This document shows, piece by piece, positions 37,335-46,309 of a stretch of 64,000 bases of DNA (its first letter is position 1; each line of letters opens with the position of its first letter). A program made the translations under genes and the position numbers. The stretch comes from DATFVJ01 sp963727015 (GTDB taxonomy: Bacteria; Actinomycetota; Actinomycetes; Streptosporangiales; Streptosporangiaceae): the NCBI GenBank assembly GCA_963727015.1, contig CAVSEV010000003.1:1-64000 (forward strand), written 5' to 3'. Below the pieces are notes generated by a model. It did not search any database. It worked only from the letters and a program-made list of their open reading frames with translations, and was not told where the DNA came from.

Positions 37335-39616
37335 GCGGCCAGCGGAAGGCCCTGATCGTCGCCAACGACGAGTACGAGCAGGAGGCGCTGCGGGACCTGC
37401 TGGCCCCGGCGGCCGACGCCGAGGCGCTCGGGCGGGTGCTCGGTGACCAGCAGATCGGCGACTTCACTGTTCAGGTGGTGCGCAACGAGCCTGCGCACGT
37501 CATTTCGGCGCAGATCGAAGAACTGTTCTCGGAGAGCCGACCTGACGACGTGTTGTTGCTGCATTTTTCTGGTCATGGGCTGAAGAGCGAGTCCGGGGAG
37601 CTGTTTTTCGCTGCGTCCAACACCCGCCCGAACAGGCTGGGGTCCACGGCGATCTCGGCGGACTTTGTGCAGCGGTGCATGCGGGCAAGCCGGTCGCGCA
37701 GCGTCGTGCTGCTGCTGGATTGCTGTTACGGCGGCGCCTTCGCGCAGGGTGTCAAGGTGCGGGCCGCGGGGGATGTCAATGTGCTGGACAGCTTTCCTCA
37801 GGAAAGGACGGGTGGCGGTCGCGGCCGGGCAGTGATCACGGCGTCCAGCGCGATGGAGTATGCCTTCGAGGGCGACCGGCTGTCCGACGACCAGCTCCGT
37901 CGGCCATCGGTGTTCACCGGCGCCCTGGCCGAGGGACTGGCCACTGGGGATGCGGACCGGGACGAAGACGGCTGGGTCTCGCTCAATGAACTATACGACT
38001 ACGTCTTTGACAAGGTCCGGGAGCAGAACCCGCACCAGACGCCCAGCCGCCAGGTCGAGCTTGAGGGCGAGCTGTATGTGGCCCGAAGTCGGCGGCGGCG
38101 GATCCGCCCGGTGCCCCTCCCGCCCGACCTGCAGGCCGCGGTGACCGATCCGAACATGTTCACCCGCCTCGGCGCGGTCAGCGAGCTGACGGCCCGGCTG
38201 ACGAGCGGCAACCTGCCCACGGCCGCAGGTGCTTACGAGGCGCTGGCCGACCTCGCCCGCACCGACATCCGGTCCGTTGCCGACCTCGCTGGCGCGGCAC
38301 TCAGCCAGGCCGCATTGCATCCCGAAGAAACGGAGCTGCACTTCGGCCGCATAGAACAGGGCTCGGCACCACCGCACCGAACAGTCAGAATGCTTGGACC
38401 GCCAATCGCCCGGGCCTGTGCGCCTCGCGCCTTACGCGACTGGATCCGTGTGAACGAGACAGACGAGGGATTGGACATCTCCGTCGATACTGCTAACGCG
38501 GGCACCCTGCGCGGAAACGTTGACCTCAAAGGACCCACAGGCGAGGCGATAATCGCCATCGACGTCGAGTTCCTCCCAACTCCGTCCGCGGAGCAGGCCC
38601 GCCGGGAAGCCGAGCAGCGGCAGGCAGAGGAGCAATCCCGCCGGGAAGCCGAGCAGCGGCAGGCAGAGGAGCAATCCCGCCGGGAAGCCGAGCAGCGGCA
38701 GGCAGAGGAGCAGGCCCGCCGGGAAGCCGAGCAGCGGCAGGCAGAGGAGCTATCCCGCCGGGAAGCCGAGCAGCGGCAGACCACACCACCAGTTGCCCCA
38801 GTCGAATCGCAGCCACACATCCGGAGGGGGATAGCCTACGCCGGATCCGTGATAGCGCTTCTCGCTGGGGTTGCTGCGCTCATTTCGGTAATCCTCTACG
38901 ACGTGCCCGGTACTCGTGGCGCCGCCGCATTTTTCAACATAACTGGTACTGTGGTGTTTATAGCTGCTGCCACCGCCGCACTGCTGCAAATAAACCGACT
39001 GGTAATAATCGGCTTCCTTCAAGGTGCGTTGTGGCTCTCAGTGACGTACCTGGCGTATGATATCGTGCAGGCCACTCACCTCCACGGCTATACGGGCCGC
39101 CTGCTCGCCGGGTATTCGGTCGAAGTCCCTAGTGATGTGCTGGGAGTCATTGCTGCTGTAGTCTTGATGATGTCTTGGAGCCCGGCTGCGGAAAGGCGCC
39201 GCGCTCCGAGGCTTGGCGCGCTCCCGGTAATGCTGCTGTGCGGCGTCGGTTTGAGCCAGATCGCCGAGTTGATTTTCGAGCTGAACGCGTTTCGGTACTT
39301 CACCAACAGTTCCGCAATCAACGCGGAGCACATCACGGCAATCCTCGTTGGTCTGGCCGTGACCTGGTACGCCTTGAGCCTTCGAGCCCGGCCGCCTGGC
39401 GGCGCGCTGATACTGGGCTGGGCTACCGTCACAGTGATATTCTTGCTAGCAGATATCACCGGTGGGTGGCCGGTTGCCACTGGCGCCACTCGCACCTGGG
39501 GCGTCCTCGGATGTGTTCTGCTTGCTATTGTTGTGACACTCACGGTCGTCTACATGCGAAGGCAATCAGACCCAGAGCCCAGCCATCCCGAGAAATCACG
39601 AGGGTCGTCGCCGTAA
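37331..39616 (+). CDS. Membrane-anchored caspase-like (metacaspase family) protease
   Basis: A 761-residue protein. Residues 1-240 form a C14 caspase domain: KALIVANDEYEQEALRDL at the start, the catalytic His82 in LLHFSGHGLK, the catalytic Cys132 in LLLDCCYGGAF and the acidic pocket region after GRAVITASSAMEYAFEG. Residues about 255-415 are a mixed domain with no assignment. Residues 421-483 are five tandem 13-residue units (EQxRREAEQRQAE), a straight charged helix. From residue 495 follow about seven membrane helices to residue 750 and a charged tail. The start is TTG at 37331, overlapping EACC1. I infer a suicide effector held at the membrane on a stalk and triggered by EACC1 or the downstream NACHT protein. 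Confidence 0.88.
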   Translation: MSGQRKALIVANDEYEQEALRDLLAPAADAEALGRVLGDQQIGDFTVQVVRNEPAHVISAQIEELFSESRPDDVLLLHFSGHGLKSESGELFFAASNTRPNRLGSTAISADFVQRCMRASRSRSVVLLLDCCYGGAFAQGVKVRAAGDVNVLDSFPQERTGGGRGRAVITASSAMEYAFEGDRLSDDQLRRPSVFTGALAEGLATGDADRDEDGWVSLNELYDYVFDKVREQNPHQTPSRQVELEGELYVARSRRRRIRPVPLPPDLQAAVTDPNMFTRLGAVSELTARLTSGNLPTAAGAYEALADLARTDIRSVADLAGAALSQAALHPEETELHFGRIEQGSAPPHRTVRMLGPPIARACAPRALRDWIRVNETDEGLDISVDTANAGTLRGNVDLKGPTGEAIIAIDVEFLPTPSAEQARREAEQRQAEEQSRREAEQRQAEEQSRREAEQRQAEEQARREAEQRQAEELSRREAEQRQTTPPVAPVESQPHIRRGIAYAGSVIALLAGVAALISVILYDVPGTRGAAAFFNITGTVVFIAAATAALLQINRLVIIGFLQGALWLSVTYLAYDIVQATHLHGYTGRLLAGYSVEVPSDVLGVIAAVVLMMSWSPAAERRRAPRLGALPVMLLCGVGLSQIAELIFELNAFRYFTNSSAINAEHITAILVGLAVTWYALSLRARPPGGALILGWATVTVIFLLADITGGWPVATGATRTWGVLGCVLLAIVVTLTVVYMRRQSDPEPSHPEKSRGSSP
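38591..38779 (+). repeat. 39-bp tandem repeat encoding the helical stalk
   Basis: Units start at 38591, 38630, 38669, 38708 and 38747 (the last partial). They are nearly identical in DNA, differing mainly at codons 2-3 (CAGGCC, CAATCC or CTATCC). Such a repeat can change copy number by slippage without breaking the frame. Confidence 0.9.
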
Positions 39617-39634
39617 GAAGAGACCGCAGAAACC

Positions 39635-39985
39635 TTGGACATTAGATGCGAGGGCCTTTTCCGACTCACTGCCGTGGGCGTACTTAGAACGGGCGGCGTG
39701 CGCTCACGGGTCGGTTACGCTTCCTTCGACCAGCCGGTCGCGGCCTATCACGACTGCGCATTCCTGCGGGAGCATCGTGGGATTTGGGCACGGTCGGGGA
39801 AAGATCCAGACAGCAATGAACTCGGCCATCTCCAAACAGTGCTCCGGTCGATCTTGTCACTGCGTATGGCAAAGGCTGCGGTCGCGAGCGACGTCGCGGT
39901 GCTTGATGTGACAGTCGCCTCAAGGATGGTGTGCCGCGGTCGCGTCGTGCAGCCGCTGATATACGGCCGTACTTCCGCGACGTGA
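39635..39985 (+). CDS. Small hypothetical protein in the conflict operon
   Basis: A 116-residue frame from a TTG, 18 nt after the caspase gene and 20 nt before the NACHT gene. It contains FRLTAVGVLRTGGVRSRVGY, ELGHLQTVLRSILSLRMAKA and VASDVAVLDVTVASRMVCRG. No family is recognised and codon use is less biased than in its neighbours. It could be a real third component or non-coding. Confidence 0.4.
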   Translation: MDIRCEGLFRLTAVGVLRTGGVRSRVGYASFDQPVAAYHDCAFLREHRGIWARSGKDPDSNELGHLQTVLRSILSLRMAKAAVASDVAVLDVTVASRMVCRGRVVQPLIYGRTSAT

Positions 39986-40005
39986 AGGATGACCTGTAAC
40001 ATCTT

Positions 40006-43000
40006 GTGGTGATCCCGTGGCTACTCGGGGCCGGACTCGGCCCGGCGGCTGTTGCCCTGCCCGTGAACTACGCCGCCGAAAAGCTCGCTGAGGCAGCTCA
40101 GCAATGGTTCAAGCGGCTTCGCCATACCGACGACTTAAGCCGGCTCGTCAGAGCTGCAACGGGCGCCACGGTCGGTCTCACCCGTGACGAGTTCGAGGCC
40201 GTGCGGGGCCTGCTGGCGGACAAGCAGACCTGGGCCCTTCTCGGGCGCGGCACTATCGGGGATCTGGCGGCTCGGATCGCTTCCTGCCTGCCGCCAGGGG
40301 AGGGCCGCACGGCCGAAGGCTCGCAAGAGGCAGCGATGACCATCGCTCGTGGCCTGCTCGAGTTCGCGGTCGCTGATCTTGACCCGAAGCTCTTCCAGCA
40401 GCTGCTGCTGGCCCGCCTCGACCGTATGGAGACCGGCCAAGGGGATGCCCTAGATGAGGCCCTGCTCGGTCTGCACGCCGATCTCGTTGCCCGCCTCGCT
40501 GATCAGGGTCAGCTCGATGCCGAGCGTTTCACGAGCGTGATGGCGCAGTTGAGACGGGTGCTAGAGCGTTTGCCGCCGGGCGCGGCGAACCGGGCTGAGA
40601 TTGTGGTGTATCTCCAGACGGTGATCGAGTGGCTGGGCACGGACCCGTGGGCACATGACCGTTTCGGCGGGCCTGTGCTAACGCTAGCCGCGATTGAACG
40701 CAAGCTGCAGGTCCACACTGCCACCGGCGCGCAGGATCTTGACGCCGATGAGCTGGTGAAGCAATGCCGGGGCCTGGTCATACTGGGCGGCCCGGGCTCA
40801 GGAAAGACCTGGGTGGCGAAGCGCGCGGCCAGGCGATGCGCCCAAGATGCCCTTGCTGCCCTGACGGCGGGCGCGGCGCTCGATGAGGTGGAGCTACCGC
40901 TCTACACCACCTGCTCGAGCCTGTACAGCGCGGCCGGGGACATCCGCGAGGCGGCCGTGTCGAGCGCGCTGGAGCGGCTCAGCGACTTGGGCGGTTCGCG
41001 GATCACCGCGGCGCTGCGCGTGTTCTTTACCGAGCGCAACGCGCCGACTCTGCTGGTGATCGACGCCCTTGACGAGGCCAGTGGTGGCAACCTTCGGCTC
41101 CGCCAGGTCGGCTCGCTGCCGTGGCGGATCGTCCTCACCAGCCGGCCAAGCTCGTGGACCAATCAACTCGTCTTCAAGGAGCAAAGCGGTTCCCCTCAAG
41201 TTTGCGAGCTCCTGCCGTTACGCTACCCCGACGGTGTCGAACCCTTCATCCAGCGATGGTTCGCCGAGCGGCCCGAGTGGGGCAGAGATCTTGCGGCCCA
41301 GATCGCACGGCGGCCGGGCCTGCAGCAGGCCGCTACCGTGCCGTTGATCTTGGCCTTCTACTGCATCGTCGGCGGCAACGACCCGCTGCCAGAATTCGGG
41401 CGCGATCTGTACTCGAAGGTGCTCAACCGCATGCTCGGCAGCGGGTGGCGGATCGGTGATGACAGCAGCGGGCGGCGCAATGATGAGGACAGCGAGCCTG
41501 ACGCGGACAGCTGCCTCCGCACGCTCCGAGCCTGGGCGTGGTCGGGAGCAACCAGTGACATAGTGTCCGGTGTCGGGACGTGGGCGGACGACATCCTTGT
41601 CGGGCCCGCCCGGATGGGCAAGGCGGACGAACATGCGCTCGATAACGTCGCTACCCCCGTTGGCCGGCCCGACGACGACAGTAGGAAGACACCGCGCCGC
41701 TTTGTTCACCGGTCCATCCGTGAGCACCTCGTGGCCGAGCACGTCGCCTGTCTTCCCGTAGACCAGGCCGTCGAGACCCTTCTCCCCCACATCTGGTATG
41801 ACGCCGACTGGGAGTACGCCGAACCTGCGGCGCTCGCCAAGCACCCTCAACATGATCAGCTATTGCGGGATTTGATCTGCCGCGCTGCAAGTTCGGACCA
41901 GTTGCCCCGAGATCTCTCTGACATTGATGCCGGGTGGGAGCTGCGAGGACTCCTGGCCCGGGTGGCCTCAGAGTCCAGCGAGACCGACTGGTCGCCTGAG
42001 GTGGCAGGAATCATTGCGCAAGCTCGGGTGGAGCTCGCACGATCGGGCCGCGCCGGCGACCTCGTCGGGGCGGCGCAGTGGGTGACCTCGAACCGGCACG
42101 CCAGCGGCGTGCTACTCGGGCTGCTGCCTGACGAGGCCGGCGGCCACGCGGCCTCCACGGAAGTGGTGAACGCCGTGGTCCAGCTCGCCCTGACCGCCGA
42201 GGACAAGCGCACAGCTCGCGACTCCCTGCTCGAGTTGCTGCGCGGAGACATCTTTAATAACGATGACGTGGTGAACGCGGTAGTACAGCTCGCCCCGACG
42301 GCCGAGGACAAGCGCGCGGTCCGTGACTCCCTGCTCGGGTTGCTGGCCGACGAGACCCGCGGCTGGGTGGCCGGAGCGTTGGTGGGCGGGGTGGTCCAGC
42401 TCGATCCGACGGCCCAGGACAAGCGCCAGGCGCGCGACGCCCTGCTCAGGTTGCTGGTAAGTGAGACAAACCACTCGATGGCCGCTCAGTTGGCGGACCA
42501 GGTGACCCAGCTCGACCCGACTGCCGACGATGAGCGCAAGGCCCGCGAAGCCATGCTCGGGCTGCTGCACGGCATAGATGAATACTGGGAGGACCAGGGC
42601 CGCTTGGCCAGAGAGTTGGCGGCTACGCTGGCCCTTCTCGACCCGACGACCGACGACAAGCGCAGCGCGCGCGAGGCGCTGCTCGGGTTACTGGCGGGCG
42701 GATTTTCACGCGAGCGCGGACTGGGAGCCTACGACCTGGCCGGCGCCGTGGTCGAGCTCGCCGTCACGGCAGAGGACAAGCGCCAGGCCCGCGACGCGCT
42801 GCTCGGGCTGCTGGCCGACCCAACTGAAGCCGCCAGCTCGCTCGTGGGCGGGGTGATTCAGCTTGCCGCCACCGCGGAGGACAAGCGCCAGGCCCGCGAC
42901 GCGCTGCTCAGGCTGCTGGCCGGCCCAACCGCGGCCGCCGCGTGGGTTGGGAGCGGGATCGTCGAACTCGATCCGACTGCTGACGAAAAGCGCCAGGCCC

Positions 43001-44025
43001 GCGAGGCGCTGCTCGAGTTGCTCGCCAGTCAGACCGACGGCTGGACGGCCGCCGAATTGGCGGATGGGGTGGCACGGCTCGATCCGACTACCGACGAAAA
43101 GCGCCAGGTCCGCGAGGCGCTGCTAGGGCTGCTCGACGGCCAGGCCCGCCCGGGAGCCAAGGAGCTGGCCGGCCTCATCGGCTGGCCGGTAACAACGCGG
43201 CTGGCCGATGGGGTGGTCCAGCTCGACCCGACGGCCGAGGATAGGCGCCGAGCCCGCGAGGCGCTGCTCGAGTTGCTCGCCAGTCAGACCGATGGCTGGA
43301 CGGCCGCCGAATTGGATGACCGTGTGGTCGAGCTCGCCCCGACGGCCGAGGACAAACGTCAGGCCCGCGAGGCGCTGTTCGGGTTGCTGGCGCGGGCGAC
43401 CGACCGTGGCACGGCCGCGCTGGCGGCCGGGGTGGCCCAGCTCGACCCAACTTCCGAGGAAAGGCGCCAGGCTCGCGAAGTGCTGCTCGGCTTCCTGGCA
43501 GGTGATGTCGGCCACTTGAATGCCGAGGACCTGGTTGGCAGGTTGGTGCAGCTCGCCCCGACGGCCGAGGACAAACGCCAGGCCCGCGAGGGGCTGCTCG
43601 GGTTGCTGGCGCGTGCGACCGACGGCTGGGTGGCGAAACGGTTGGCCGACGGGGTGGTTCAGCTCGCCCCGACGGCCGAGGACAAACACCAGGCCCGCCA
43701 GGGGCTGCTCGCGCTGCTGACGCGTGCGACCGATGGCGGGACGGCCGTACAGCTGGTGGGCGGGGTGGTCCAGCTCGACCCAACCGCCGAGGAGAAGCAG
43801 CAGGCCCGCGAGGCGCTGCTAGCGTTCCTGGCCAGCGAGATCGAGACCTATTGGGCCGAGCATTTGGTCGGCAACCTAGTACGGCTCGACCCAACGACCC
43901 GCGATCTCAGTACTTGGCACGCCAGGGCAACCCCGCCGACCGCCGAACTGCTCGCTGCGACACGCCGGAACTCGGCACTCCCCGACTGGCTTGCAGCCCT
44001 CCGCTGGCTTCCCCATCTAGCCTAA
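40006..44025 (+). CDS. NACHT ATPase with a long array of near-identical short repeats
   Basis: A 1339-residue NLR-like protein. Residues 1-230 are helical, with a hydrophobic start (VIPWLLGAGLGPAAVALPVN) like NACHT-associated N-terminal helical domains. The NACHT core has Walker A GGPGSGKTW at 261-269, Walker B LLVIDALDEA at 349-358 and RIVLTSRPSSW near 373, then the winged-helix region with RRFVHRSIREHLVAEHVA. Residues about 720-1300 are 15 clear plus one degenerate unit built around LDPTAEDKRQAREALLGLLA, each 30-45 residues with a variable second helix, so a two-helix solenoid. GTG codons at 40006 and 40009 are both possible. I infer that the repeats sense a ligand and that the ATPase oligomerises to activate the caspase. 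Confidence 0.88.
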   Translation: MVIPWLLGAGLGPAAVALPVNYAAEKLAEAAQQWFKRLRHTDDLSRLVRAATGATVGLTRDEFEAVRGLLADKQTWALLGRGTIGDLAARIASCLPPGEGRTAEGSQEAAMTIARGLLEFAVADLDPKLFQQLLLARLDRMETGQGDALDEALLGLHADLVARLADQGQLDAERFTSVMAQLRRVLERLPPGAANRAEIVVYLQTVIEWLGTDPWAHDRFGGPVLTLAAIERKLQVHTATGAQDLDADELVKQCRGLVILGGPGSGKTWVAKRAARRCAQDALAALTAGAALDEVELPLYTTCSSLYSAAGDIREAAVSSALERLSDLGGSRITAALRVFFTERNAPTLLVIDALDEASGGNLRLRQVGSLPWRIVLTSRPSSWTNQLVFKEQSGSPQVCELLPLRYPDGVEPFIQRWFAERPEWGRDLAAQIARRPGLQQAATVPLILAFYCIVGGNDPLPEFGRDLYSKVLNRMLGSGWRIGDDSSGRRNDEDSEPDADSCLRTLRAWAWSGATSDIVSGVGTWADDILVGPARMGKADEHALDNVATPVGRPDDDSRKTPRRFVHRSIREHLVAEHVACLPVDQAVETLLPHIWYDADWEYAEPAALAKHPQHDQLLRDLICRAASSDQLPRDLSDIDAGWELRGLLARVASESSETDWSPEVAGIIAQARVELARSGRAGDLVGAAQWVTSNRHASGVLLGLLPDEAGGHAASTEVVNAVVQLALTAEDKRTARDSLLELLRGDIFNNDDVVNAVVQLAPTAEDKRAVRDSLLGLLADETRGWVAGALVGGVVQLDPTAQDKRQARDALLRLLVSETNHSMAAQLADQVTQLDPTADDERKAREAMLGLLHGIDEYWEDQGRLARELAATLALLDPTTDDKRSAREALLGLLAGGFSRERGLGAYDLAGAVVELAVTAEDKRQARDALLGLLADPTEAASSLVGGVIQLAATAEDKRQARDALLRLLAGPTAAAAWVGSGIVELDPTADEKRQAREALLELLASQTDGWTAAELADGVARLDPTTDEKRQVREALLGLLDGQARPGAKELAGLIGWPVTTRLADGVVQLDPTAEDRRRAREALLELLASQTDGWTAAELDDRVVELAPTAEDKRQAREALFGLLARATDRGTAALAAGVAQLDPTSEERRQAREVLLGFLAGDVGHLNAEDLVGRLVQLAPTAEDKRQAREGLLGLLARATDGWVAKRLADGVVQLAPTAEDKHQARQGLLALLTRATDGGTAVQLVGGVVQLDPTAEEKQQAREALLAFLASEIETYWAEHLVGNLVRLDPTTRDLSTWHARATPPTAELLAATRRNSALPDWLAALRWLPHLA
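42160..43920 (+). repeat. DNA repeat array within the NACHT gene
   Basis: About 16 consecutive units of roughly 100-130 bp share blocks such as 'acggccgaggacaa' and 'caggcccgcgaggcgctgct'. Some neighbouring or distant units (for example 42995-43060 and 43253-43320) share long runs of identity at DNA level, showing recent duplication or conversion. Confidence 0.85.
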
Positions 44026-44442
44026 GTACCAGTACACATCAGCCTCAGCAACTGCGATCAGGCGATGGCCCTGGGCGACGCCGCTCTCGGAGTTCCCGCC
44101 ATCATGCCCGGCCGGGTCATCGTTGTCATAGGCCCCGGGTGTTCGGTCATCTCCGCTTTCAGGGCGGTGTCCGGCACCGTCTTGGCCGTCAGCGCTGGCC
44201 CCCCTGCCAGTTCCCAGGCGAACTGGTCATGATCAGTAGAAGAAGGAGCCGCTCCGCGACCCATCCGCTCACCCGCACGCGTTTACGGCCGTCTCCCGTG
44301 CTCAGCAGGGAGTCTGCCTGGTCGCGGGTGTCGTCACTGCCAGTCCTCCAGCGTCGGCTGGCGGGTGGCCCCGGCCAGCGCTCGGTGGCTCTCCGCGGAT
44401 AGTCGTTGCACGGGGCCCTCAGGTGTCAGCTCAGGAGTGTTG
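44026..44442. other. Convergent intergenic region between NACHT and ABC genes
   Basis: No convincing gene. A minus-strand frame ending at 44334 (TPEGPVQRLSAESHRALAG then ATRQPTLEDWQ) is protein-like but lacks a start of its own. It may be a C-terminal remnant. Confidence 0.35.
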
Positions 44443-45297
44443 TCATTCAGTGGTACGTCGCCGGTACAAGGAGGTGGCCAGGGGGGCAAAGACGACGAGC
44501 AGTCCGATAGACCACAGGAGCGAGGCGGCGATGGGGTGCTGCATGGGCCAGGCATGAATTGCTGCTGAAGGATTGGGATTGGCGAAGAGCTGACGGCAGC
44601 CGGCCGTGACCGCACTGACCGGGTTCCAGTCGGCGATTACCCGCAGCGCGGCCGGCATGCGCGCAGTCGGGACCAGGGCGTTGGAGACGATGGCGAGTGG
44701 GAAGAGGACGACGAGGCCGATCCCCTGTGCGGATTCGGGGCCTTTGCTCACGATGCCGAGGCAGGCACAGCCCCAGGAAAGGGCGTAGCTGAAGAGCAAG
44801 AAGATGGCGAAGCCGCCGGCGGTTGAGGCCGCGCTGCCCTCAGGCCGCCACCCGACGGCCAGGCCCGTGACGGCGACGAAGAAGGCGCAGATCGCAGCGG
44901 TCAGCAGGTCGGTGACGGACCTCCCGATGAGCACCGCCGGCCGCCACATAGGCAGGGTCCGGAAGCGGTCAATGATGCCGCCATTGAGGTCGTTGCTGAG
45001 CCCGACCGCAGTGCCCATAGCCGAGGTGGTGAGGTTCAGCGCAAGCATTCCGGCGATTGCGAAGTCCGCGTAGCTGCCGCCGCGCGGGAGGACAACCCCG
45101 GAGCCGAAGACATAGACGAACAGGGCGGTGAACAGCACCGGCTGGATGGTGACGTCCGAGAGCTGCAGCGGCTCGCGCGCAATATGCACCAGGTTGCGCC
45201 CGGTGAGCACTGAGATGTCACCGATCTGCTGTACCAGACCCGGAGGCCTCGACGGCCGGCCGGCCGGTGCGACTGGCTTGATCGCGGTCTCGGTCAT
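44443..45297 (-). CDS. ABC-2 type permease (DrrB-like)
   Basis: A 284-residue membrane subunit of an ABC exporter. It has the DrrB pattern: a cytoplasmic N-terminus, IQPVLFTALFVYVFGSGVVL (helix 1), the conserved GIIDRFRTLPMWRPAVLIGR coupling segment, three more helices, FPLAIVSNALVPTARMPAAL and NPVSAVTAGCRQLFANP, then a last helix before YRRRTTE. The ATG at 45297 overlaps the ATPase stop by 4 nt. DrrAB-type pumps export hydrophobic drugs or self-made antibiotics. The gene lies inside the repeat-flanked cassette but converges on the NACHT gene. Confidence 0.92.
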   Translation of the reverse strand: MTETAIKPVAPAGRPSRPPGLVQQIGDISVLTGRNLVHIAREPLQLSDVTIQPVLFTALFVYVFGSGVVLPRGGSYADFAIAGMLALNLTTSAMGTAVGLSNDLNGGIIDRFRTLPMWRPAVLIGRSVTDLLTAAICAFFVAVTGLAVGWRPEGSAASTAGGFAIFLLFSYALSWGCACLGIVSKGPESAQGIGLVVLFPLAIVSNALVPTARMPAALRVIADWNPVSAVTAGCRQLFANPNPSAAIHAWPMQHPIAASLLWSIGLLVVFAPLATSLYRRRTTE

Positions 45298-46301
45298 GGA
45301 CGAGTGGCCTCCAGGTCGGAGCCGGGCAGATAGGACCCGGCCTCCTCATGAGCGCCCGTCTGCGCCGCGGGGCGGTCGGTCAGCGCGAAGAACACATCGT
45401 CGAGGGAGGGCTGGCGGACTTCCACGTCATCGACGATGACGCCTGCCGCATCGAGGGCGCGCACGACCGTGGTGGCCAATCCGGCACCGCTGCGGACCTG
45501 TCCCCGAAGCCGCCGCCCGTCGTGGCTGACCTGGACGGTTCCGATGACGAAAGGGCTGAGCGCGGCGCCGGCATCTCGATGAGCCTCGGTGAGCGTGACG
45601 TCGAGGCGCGCGCCGCCGACCTGTGCCTTCAGCTCCGCGGCAGTGCCGCCGGCGATCACCCGGCCGCGATCGACGACCACGATCTGGTCGGCGAGCTCGT
45701 CTGCCTCGTCAAGGTACTGGGTCGTGAGCAGGAGGGTGACGCCGTCGGCGACGAGCGCCCGGATGACCTCCCACATCCGCACCCGGCTCGTGGGGTCAAG
45801 TCCGGTTGTCGGTTCGTCGAGGAAGAGTACCGGCGGTCGCGTCACCAGGCCAGCCGCCAGGTCGAGCCGCCGGCGCATCCCGCCGGAGTACCCCTTGAGT
45901 ACCCGGCCGCCGGCATCGGCGAGGCCGAACTGCTCGAGCAGGCTGGCTGCCCTTCTTCGTGCCTCGGCGCGGCGCAAACCGCTGAGGCGCCCGATCATGA
46001 CGAGGTTCTGTCGGCCGGTCAGCAGCTCGTCGAGCGTCGCGTCCTGCGCCGTCACGCCGATGTTGCGCCGGACCCTGGCCGCCTCGGCGACGACGTCGTA
46101 ACCGGCGACGGTGGCCCGCCCGGCGTCAGGGATGGCGAGCGTGGTGAGGATGCGCACCGCTGTTGTCTTCCCGGCGCCGTTGGGTCCCAGGAGACCCAGG
46201 ATGGATCCCTCGGCTACGTGCAGGTCGATCCCGGCGAGGGCAACGGTCTCGCCGTAACGCTTGGTCAGGCCCTCCGCGTGGATCATCGCATCGGAAGGCA
46301 T
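45294..46301 (-). CDS. ABC transporter ATPase (DrrA-like)
   Basis: A 335-residue ATPase. Walker A is GLLGPNGAGKTTAVRILTTL, the Q-loop region is VTAQDATLDELLTGRQNL, the signature is KGYSGGMRRRLDLA, Walker B is PVLFLDEPTTGLDP and the H-loop is LTTQYLDEADEL. The C-terminal 90 residues form the DrrA-type extension (SLDDVFFALT). It energises the permease encoded downstream. The ATG at 46301 follows the stop of the HicB-like gene by 8 nt, so the HicB gene is likely in the same transcript. Its promoter must then lie within or upstream of the right repeat. Confidence 0.93.
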   Translation of the reverse strand: MPSDAMIHAEGLTKRYGETVALAGIDLHVAEGSILGLLGPNGAGKTTAVRILTTLAIPDAGRATVAGYDVVAEAARVRRNIGVTAQDATLDELLTGRQNLVMIGRLSGLRRAEARRRAASLLEQFGLADAGGRVLKGYSGGMRRRLDLAAGLVTRPPVLFLDEPTTGLDPTSRVRMWEVIRALVADGVTLLLTTQYLDEADELADQIVVVDRGRVIAGGTAAELKAQVGGARLDVTLTEAHRDAGAALSPFVIGTVQVSHDGRRLRGQVRSGAGLATTVVRALDAAGVIVDDVEVRQPSLDDVFFALTDRPAAQTGAHEEAGSYLPGSDLEATRP

Positions 46302-46309
46302 CGGTGTCC

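Noticed and set aside
39684..40002. Minus-strand frames between the caspase and NACHT genes
   Set aside because: No motif or start site, and they oppose the operon direction. The plus-strand frame at 39635 is the better, though weak, candidate.
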